64,000 bases of DNA from Acanthococcus lagerstroemiae (Eukaryota > Arthropoda > Insecta > Hemiptera > Eriococcidae): NCBI GenBank assembly GCA_031841125.1, contig CM063107.1:49675497-49739496 (forward strand), given 5' to 3'. The notes beneath the pieces were generated by a model. It had not been told where the DNA came from and ran no database searches. It saw only the letters and a program-made list of their open reading frames with translations. This document shows positions 57,434 to 64,000 of this stretch, piece after piece. Within the stretch, counting starts at the first letter, position 1, and the number at the start of each line of letters is the position of its first letter. The translations under genes and the position numbers were made by a program.

Positions 57434-60400
57434 CTAAATAACACAATAACACATAATTATTGTAACTGAACGTTATAAAAACACGAAACTAGCGAACTTG
57501 TAACTTCAAAGTTTTCCAAAATGACTATAGATTCATGCGATAAGTGGTGGGGGAAAGGGCCACGGCTCTCCTGAAAATATCCGTGGTCTGGCGGGAGAAT
57601 TGCTACTGAATATGATTTTCTTCGTATTAGGTGTAAATGTGTAAATCAGAATGAGAGGCTCTTGGAAATTCCAAAAACAATTTTTTTTTTAAATTGTTAA
57701 TCTGCTATTAAAAAGTATTTTCCTTCCGTTCGAGTAAAGTGCAGATCGCCACCACTGAGTAGAATGATACTCGAGGCAGCAGAGCACTATAAACCCGAGT
57801 ATACAGAGCCGCCATTTTTATCCTTACTTTTTCCGTTTTCGGGCGACGACCGAGGCTGTCCGCGAAGAAGATCGAGGTTGCACGGTAATTGAGAAGACGA
57901 AAATGGCGGCTTAGCATACGGGGGTTATAGTGTTCTAGATTCAGGTATAGATCATTCACCTGTCAGTTTAATTCTGCGACCCATGAAATTTCGCCTCTCC
58001 TCTAATATTTTAAAAATGTAGCTGCTTCAATAACAATAGATCATAATAAAACAATAAATATTATCTCCTTTGTTAGCTTGCTCCTACACTGTACTCTTCC
58101 TGGAAATATTTCAATAAAATTCTATTTTGGATAAAATTTTGTCTCCCTCCGCGGTCCTTGTATTATCAGATTCGATATTTCATTGAATCTTCCACTTGAC
58201 CCTGATTAATTCTTCTCAAAATTCAGCTCATCTGACAAAACACAAACATCGATATTTTTCAAAGAAATTTTGTGCATTTCATTCTTCGAAATATAACATT
58301 GTAGTTGGGACTATCAACAATGCTTGAGAAAATGTCTTCTTGTAACACCATAATATCCATCGCCGGCTCTGGAGCTCGGGAGTAAGCATAAGGAGAGAAG
58401 GCCCATATTATCTTATTTACTGGACATTTTCAAGACATGAAATTCTAAGTTCGCCGCCCATAGTTTGTGGCGAAAAAAATACTGAAAGGAGCACTCTAGA
58501 ACGTGTAAAAATTGTTAATGTTGGCGCTCCACTGCCCTCCTGAGTACTTGGATTATGTTTTTTTGAATTTGTTCCATAGGGGAAGGGTGAGTGCAGAGAC
58601 AATGAGTATTTTTTTTTTTGCAAAAGCGTGGGAAGCATTCTGGTCACATAAGGAAATTTTCAGGAGTGGAGTAAATATCAAAAAGAAAATAAAGAGTGCT
58701 ACAAAGTTGCGTATACACGGTATTGACATATGGTGCTCTGACATAGTCATTAACGAAACAACAAATGCAAAAAATTAAAAGAATACAGAATGCCATGTTC
58801 AGATTGGATAAAATTAAAAACGAAATAATAACAGAAATGGTACAAACATAAAGTGTGGGGTAAAAAAATCAAAATGAAATACGCGGGCCCATGGTGAGAG
58901 GAAAAGCCTTCGAGAAATGGAATTAGGTGGTGACATTGTGGATACTTTTCGATAGCAAAAGAAAAAGAGGACGACCGGCCACTAGATGGAAGGATGAAAT
59001 TATAAAATTAGTGGGGCCACTATGGACAAGCATAGCGCAGGACAGATGTAGATGGAAAAACGTATCGGAGACTCATGCCTCTCGGTGGGCGGATTAGGCG
59101 GTGACCTACCCTCTAATCAGAGTGAGTTGTAAATAAAAATAAAAGTATGTGAAGAGTTGCCCAAGTTGGTTTTTCCGAAGAAAGACTATTATACTAAATG
59201 TGATCATGCCAGATGTTAATGTAGTCGGTTACTTTATAATAATTGATTTCACCTCTTGCAGACGACCCTTCATATAGTCGGTGACAACATTTATAAGTTT
59301 CAGGGACGTACCGATGCAGTAGGGGGGCCAACTTACCGCCTGGAGGAATTTTTCACTCAGTAGTTGGAAAAATTTACCATTTCAATCAGGCGGAGTTGGG
59401 AAAATCAAACAAGTCAAAAGTTGTTTTGTTTTTTTTGCTTGCTTTGACGCTTGGGAATTGAGTTAAAAGTTGGGAAAATCCAAAAAATCCGAAAGTTTTC
59501 TTTTTGCTTTGATATTTGGGAATTTAGAGTTGAGTTATCAGTTTAAAAAATCCAGTAAGTCAATCAAAAGGTTTTTTTGCTTGCTTTGACACTTGGGAAT
59601 TGAGTTGAGAAGTTGGGAAAATTCCACAAGGCAAATTTTTTTTTGCTTAGCTATTTGGGAATTTTGAATTGAGTCAACAGTTGAAAAAATCTAATAAGTC
59701 AATCAAAAGTTTTTTTTTGCTTGCTTTGACACTTGAAAGTTCAGTTGAGAAGTTAGAAAAATCCGTTAAGTCAAAACGTGTTTTTTTTCTTCTTTCTTTC
59801 TTTGATATTTGGGAATTTTGAATTTAGTCTTAAGTTGAAAAAGTCCAATAAGTCAGTCGAAAGGTTTTTTTTATTTGCTTTGTCACTTAAGAACTGAGTT
59901 GAGAAGGTGGGAAAATCCAACAAGTCAAAAGGTTTTTTTTTTTTTTGCTTTGGTATTTGGGAATTTTGAGTTGAATCAGCATCAGCTAAAAAAATCTAAA
60001 TAGTCAATCAAGTGTTTTTTGTTTTTTTTTTCTATTTGCTCCGACACTTGAGAATTGAGTTGAGAAGTTGGAAGGTTTTTTTGCTTTGATGTTTGGGAAT
60101 TTTTAATCGAGTCATCAGTTAAAAAACTCCAGTAAGTCAATCAAAAGTTTTTCTTTTTTGCTTGCTTTGACACTTGGGAATTGAATTGAGAAGTTGAAAA
60201 AAATCAAACAAGTCGAAAAGTTTTTTTTTTGCTTTGATAATTGAGAATCTTGAATTGAGTCATCAGTTGGAAAACTCCAGTAGGTCAATCAAAAGTTTTC
60301 TATTGCTTGCTTTGACCCTTGGGAATTGAGTTGAGAAGTTGGAAAAATCCAAAATGGCGAAAGGTTGTTTTTTGTCTTTGATATTTGGGAATTTTGAATT

Positions 60401-63400
60401 ACGTCATGAGTGGGAAAAATCTAATAAGTCAACCAAAGGTTTTTTTCTTGCTTGCTTTGACGCTTGGGAATTGAGTTGAAAAATTGGAAAAATCCAATAA
60501 GTCAAAAGGTATTGTTTTTGCTTTGATATTAGGGAATCTTGAGTTGATTCATCAATTGAAAAAATCCAGTAAGTCAATCAAAAGTGTTTTTTTTTTAATT
60601 TGCTTTGACACTTGGGAACTAAGTTGAAAAGTTGGGAAAATCCAACAAGTCAAAAGAATTGTTTTGCTTTGATATTTGGGAATTTGGAGTTGAGTCAGCA
60701 TCGACTGGAAAAATCCAATAAGTCAATCAAAAGTTGTTTTTTTGTTGTTGTTTGTTTTTTGTTCATTTGCTTTGCCACTTGAGAATTGAATTGAGAAGTT
60801 GGGACAGTCCAACAAGTCAAAAGATTTTTTTTCTTTGATACTTGGAAATTTTGAATTGAGTTATCAGTTGGAAATCTCCAGTAAGTCAATCAAAAGTTGT
60901 TGTTTCTTTTGCTTGCTTTGACACTTGGGAATTGAGTTGAAAAGTTGGAAAAATTCAACAAGTCAAAAGGTTTTTTATTTTTGCTTTGATATTTAGGAAT
61001 TTTGAATTGAGCCATCAGTGGGAAAAATCCAATGAGTCAATTTAAAAGTTTTTTTGCTTGCTTTGACACTTTGGATTTGAGTTGAGAAGTTGGAAAAACC
61101 CAACGAGTCAAAGGTGCATTTTTTTCTGCTTTCATACTTGGGAATTCTGAGTTGAGTCATCAATTGAAAAAATCCAATAAGTCAACCAAAAATTTTTTTT
61201 AATCTGCTAGCATAAATTTTTTTGTATTACCTAAGAAGTAGAAAAAGAAAATCGAAAACTCTTTCGACTGGTTGAATTTTCCTAAATTTTGATGCATCTA
61301 CTTCAATTTCCCAATTCCCGGCGGAGGCTTGAAAGGGCTGCCCAGTTGTTGAAAACAAACTGTATAACATCTCTTCAATAAAAGTTATTTTGATTTTGAT
61401 TTGATTATGCCATGATGTGTGACACTTGGGAATTAAGTTGAAAAGTTGAGAAAATCCAACAAGTTACAAGTTTTTTTTTTGCTTTGATATTTGAGAATTT
61501 TGAGTTCAGTCAGCATCAGCTAGAAAAATTCAATAATTCAACCAAAAGGTTTATTATAAATTTGCTTTGACACTTGGGAATTGAGTTGAAAAGTTGGAAA
61601 ATCCAACAAGTCAAGAGGGGTTTTTTTTATTTATTTTTTGCTTTAATATTTGGGAATTTGAGTTGAGTCAGCATTAGCTAGAAAAATCCAATAAGTCAAT
61701 TAAAAGTGTTTTTTTTTTTTTTTTTTTTCATTAATTTATTTATTTGTTTTGACTCTTGAGAATTGAGTTGAGAAGTTGGGACAATTCAACAAATTGAAAG
61801 ATTTTTTTTCTCTTTGATAATTGGGAATTTTGGATTGAGTCAGCATTAGTTGGAAAAATCCAATAAGTCAGTCAAAAGTTGTTGGTTTTTTTTTGCTTGC
61901 TTTGACACTTGGGAATTGAGTTAAAAAGTTGGAAATCTAAAGGTTTTTTTTTTCTGTGATATTTGGGAAGTTTAAACTGAGTCATCAGTTGGAAAAATCC
62001 AATAAGTCAATCAAACATTCTTTTGTTTTGCTTGCTTTGACACTTAGGGATTGAGTTGAGAAGTTGGGAAAATCCACCCGATGCGCAAAATCCCTTCAGT
62101 TACTCGGGTAACTAAAGGGGAACAAGGGTAATTTGAGAGTAACTGAGGGTAACAAATGCGTAATTTTACCGCCGTGGGTAACTAGAAAGTAACTAATTGC
62201 GTAGTATTCGCGTATGGATGCAAAGGAGTCGCTCCTGGTGACTGTTACCGAAAACAACATGTTCACTGATTGGTGGATTAGGACGAAAACATGACATGGG
62301 AGGATGATAATAGAAAAATTTGTCCGAAAAATCCAAACTTAGCTCATCTGATAGGAAATGAAAAGGACTATAACTTTTGTTCTTATCATTTTTTCATAAA
62401 CATCAATATAAAAGCCGCAAGCAACACTTTTATGAGTACACGTTCTCCTGGTGGAACATCCGTACGCGAGTCGCCTGTTACCCGGGTAACTAAAGGGGAA
62501 AAGGGTAATCTGAGGGTAAAAAATGGGTAACTGGGTAGCTAGAGAGTAATTGATTGTGCATCGGGCAACAAGTCAAAAGTTGTTGTTTTTTTTTGTTTTT
62601 TTTTTACTTTATTATTTGGGAATTTTGAGTTGAGTCGGCATTAGTTGGAAAACTCCAGTGAGCTAGTCAAAAGTTTCTTTTTTTTTGCTTGCTTTGACAT
62701 TTGAAAATTGATTTGAGAAATTGGGAAAATCCAACAAATCCGAAAGATTTCTTATTGCTTTGATATTTGGGAATTTAGAGTTGAGTTATCAGTTTAAAAA
62801 ATCCAGTGAGTCAATCAAAAAATTTTTTTGTTTTTGCTTCGATGCTTTAATACTTGGGAATTTTGAGTTGAGTCAGTTGAGACTTTTACAATTTTTGCCC
62901 CCCTCCTCCAGGAAAAACTCGTCGGTACGTCCCTGTTCTGACTTACCTAAGTTAACCAGTAACTAAAGCTTTTGTCCGGAAAAATATTTCTGGAAAGGCC
63001 ACTAGAGAAGAAATTTTTGTCGCAATTTGCTGCTTAATGATATTGCGATCAGAACATGAAGCCTACCAACGTTACCTCTATTCAAACTTAACGTTACCTC
63101 TATTCAAACTTTACCTGTGATGCAAACTGCTGGCCGAAAGACTGAGGTACCACTTGGGGCTGCTGTTGTACTGACTGCTGCGAGTAAAACTGCGGCGGTA
63201 GGAATTGCTGCTGAGAGAATAACTGTTGCGGCACAGCCTGTTGACTCACGAGCTGCCCTACTGACTGCTGTTGAGGAACTGATGCTTGTTGAGCTGATGT
63301 ATCTTGAGACAACTGCTGCTGAGATAACAACTGTTGTTGAGGCAACAACTGCGGTTGAGACGATAACTGCTGTTGTGATGGCAGTTGCTGTTGAGACGAC

Positions 63401-64000
63401 AGCGGCTGTTGAGGCGAAAATTGCTGTTGCGGCAAGAATTGCTGTTGAGCCAGCAACTGCGGCACGGTGAATTGTTGCGCGTATGGTTGTGGTTGGATTA
63501 AGAAGCTGGAAATAGCTCCTTTGCCGGCGCTGCTCAACTGAGATGGGTCTTTCTCTCCTTGGAACGCGGTAATTTGTCCGCCGTAGAATTGCGGTTGTCC
63601 TAGGATCAAGTACTGAGGTGGCTGTTCGAATGAGGATTTCAGTTCGTTGTCGGATTTCTCCGGAGTGGGCTCACCGGCAACCAATTTCTCTGGTTTGTCT
63701 CTAGTTCCAACTACAACTACCGAATTGCCTGAAAAAGTAAACGTAAAATCATCAAAATTAAAATGCCGATTGATTAGTGACTTGTTGACAACAAAGGCAC
63801 ATCGGTCGCATTCATAACCTACCTTCGGTGTTGGTGGTCGTTCCTGGTCCGCTTTCAGGGCCAACCGCAGCAGGGCCTCCAGGAGCGACTGGAGAGCCTC
63901 CAGGAGCAGCAGGAGTACCGCTACCGAATGGAAAGTTACCTCCGCTCGGGAACTGAGTGGGGAAGCTACCACTTCCGGGGAACTGAGTCGGGAAACTACC
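57230..64000 (-). CDS. Gln-rich secreted or structural protein, 5' partial (join complement 63823-64000, 63115-63728, 57230-57433)
   Basis: Function unknown. The three visible exons join in phase (1, 0) to 331 residues plus stop, and the 5' end lies beyond the window. The N-terminal exon has repeated FPTQFP and Gly/Pro/Ser-rich segments. The middle exon has an ordinary segment (NSVVVVGTRDKPEKL; PQYLILGQPQFYGGQ) followed by a long Gln/Leu/Ser/Pro-rich tract built from repeats like LLPQQQ and SSQQQLPSQ. The last exon is acidic. The composition resembles extracellular structural or cuticle proteins, and the neighbouring genes also look secreted; this is inference. The 5.7 kb second intron contains a satellite-bearing transposon. 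Confidence 0.75.
57786..57936. mobile_element. 150-bp MITE in the Gln-rich gene intron
   Basis: CACTATAAACCCGAGTATAC...GCCGCCATTTT at the left is inverted, with a few differences, as AAAATGGCGGC...GTATAC-like...GGGTTATAGTG at the right. No target duplication was identified. Confidence 0.55.
58600..59105 (+). mobile_element. RTE-type LINE 3' fragment
   Basis: AKAWEAFWSHKEIFRSGVNI near 58620, and after frameshifts KRKRGRPATRWKDEIIKLVG, then IAQDRCRWKNVSETHASRWA and a stop at about 59093-59095. This is the RTE C-terminus. It ends about 200 bp before the satellite-bearing element. Confidence 0.75.
61200..61425 (+). mobile_element. Insertion with a LINE/SINE-like 3' tail
   Basis: A non-satellite segment interrupts the array and ends AATAAAAGTTATTTTGATT followed by a TTTTGATT repeat, a tail typical of some LINEs or SINEs. 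There is no coding sequence. Confidence 0.4.
62077..62575. mobile_element. 499-bp MITE in the satellite with 2-bp duplication
   Basis: The TIRs are CCCGATGC(G/A)CAA, inverted at 62577-side end GTGCATCGGG (62575). CA flanks both ends (62075-62076 and 62576-62577). The satellite gives the empty site: AATCC|AACAAGTC units are restored by removing the element and one CA. The interior repeats GGGTAACTAAAGGGG twice, once near each end. Confidence 0.7.
63115..63728 (-). CDS. Gln-rich gene, middle exon
   Basis: The - strand acceptor TTTACTTTTTCAG ends at 63729 and the donor TCACAG|GTAAAG follows 63115. It reads NSVVVVGTRDKPEKLVAG, TPEKSDNELKSSFEQPP and YLILGQPQFYGGQ, then about 120 residues dominated by QQQ repeats. 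The Gln codons are a mix of CAA and CAG, so the tract is not a simple trinucleotide expansion. Confidence 0.82.
63823..64000 (-). CDS. Gln-rich gene, first visible exon (5' partial)
   Basis: It ends at the donor CCGAAG|GTAGGT on the - strand, with one base over. It reads GSFPTQFPGSGSFPTQFPSG, then a Gly/Pro/Ala stretch (SPVAPGGPAAVGPESGPG) and TTTNTEG. FPTQFP recurs with a 10-residue period, which suggests more repeats upstream of the window. Confidence 0.78.

Larger units (their letters stand above)
59370..62885. repeat. Dimeric satellite array, about 40 half-units
   Basis: Two related half-units alternate. Type A (about 70 bp) runs GATATTTGGGAATTTTGAGT..CATCAGTTGGAAAAATCC and ends AATAAGTCAATCAAAAG. 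Type B (about 62 bp) runs GACACTTGGGAATTGAGTTG, then AGAAGTTGGGAAAATCC and ends AACAAGTCAAAAGG. Poly-T runs of variable length separate them. The alternation A-B-A-B is kept over some 3.5 kb, so the higher-order unit is about 130 bp. Units differ by 10-20 percent. Confidence 0.88.
59301..62935. mobile_element. Transposon-like TIR pair enclosing a satellite array
   Basis: CAGGGACGTACCGATG at 59301-59316 is inverted at 62920-62935 with one mismatch, and both ends continue with CTGGAGGA and poly-G/C segments. The CAGGG start resembles hAT-type ends. The flanking octamers (ATAAGTTT and TTCTGACT) do not match. Between the ends there is only the dimeric satellite, a LINE-tail-like insertion at about 61200-61425 and a MITE (62077-62575). 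No transposase. Confidence 0.65.

Noticed and set aside
59370..62885. CRISPR-like array
   Set aside because: Repeats are contiguous satellite units of 60-70 bp with no unique spacers, in a eukaryotic genome.
63117..63470. Ala/Val/Thr-rich + strand frame
   Set aside because: Mirror frame of the Gln-rich exon on the opposite strand.

Overview
The window is a piece of an AT-rich arthropod genome, most likely an insect and possibly a hemipteran. The arthropod call rests on a chitin-binding Rebers-Riddiford cuticle protein gene, small GT-AG introns mixed with very large ones, and a dense, decayed load of LINEs, Penelope-like, mariner, pogo/Tigger and hAT-type elements. No bacterial features are present. 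The order-level guess is inference only.

Four host genes can be assembled with consistent splice phases. (1) The 3' end of a SETD3-type actin-histidine methyltransferase gene on the + strand (three exons, 7702-13720; the 5' exons were not found). (2) A complete RR-type cuticular protein gene on the + strand (four exons, 20964-25871). (3) A secreted, Asn/Ser/Thr-rich protein of unknown function on the - strand (three exons, 43466 down to 32803, with an 8.8 kb intron). (4) A Gln-rich secreted-looking protein on the - strand (three exons visible, 64000 down to 57230, 5' end outside the window, 5.7 kb intron). Three of the four look extracellular or cuticular, so this may be a loosely clustered cuticle locus.

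Most of the remaining sequence is transposon, often nested. 0.45-1.5 kb: a TIR element carrying a smaller MITE. 4.1-6.6 kb: an RTE LINE with a 13-bp target duplication, carrying a fold-back mariner derivative and a tRNA-like SINE head. 8.3-11.6 kb (SETD3 intron): a Jockey fragment split by a MITE, an antisense RTE split inside its FADD motif by a hAT-type element with exact 8-bp duplications, and a 250-bp perfect-type palindrome. 14.4-16.3 kb: a pogo/Tigger transposon. 18.3-19.7 kb: a Penelope-like element with a GIY-YIG domain and hammerhead ribozyme motifs. 22.6-23.6 kb: an antisense Jockey fragment in the cuticle gene intron. 26.9-30.2 kb: a nested TIR element. 30.5-32.2 kb: an RNase H-bearing LINE. 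32.3-32.4 kb: another near-perfect palindrome. 35.8-36.7 kb: a second, fuller fold-back mariner that shares the internal junction of the first. 36.7-39.7 kb: AT-rich degenerate repeats. 40.4-42.4 kb: a hAT MITE and two RTE fragments. 44-54 kb: several TIR elements and no gene I can defend. 59.3-62.9 kb: a dimeric satellite array enclosed by a transposon-like TIR pair and itself carrying a MITE with a 2-bp duplication.

The most unusual structures are the fold-back mariner pair, the satellite held between transposon ends, the ribozyme-bearing Penelope copy, and the 2.1 kb TIR element studded with a CCATCGTAGTGAC motif. All calls come from reading the sequence by eye; no alignment or database search was run.
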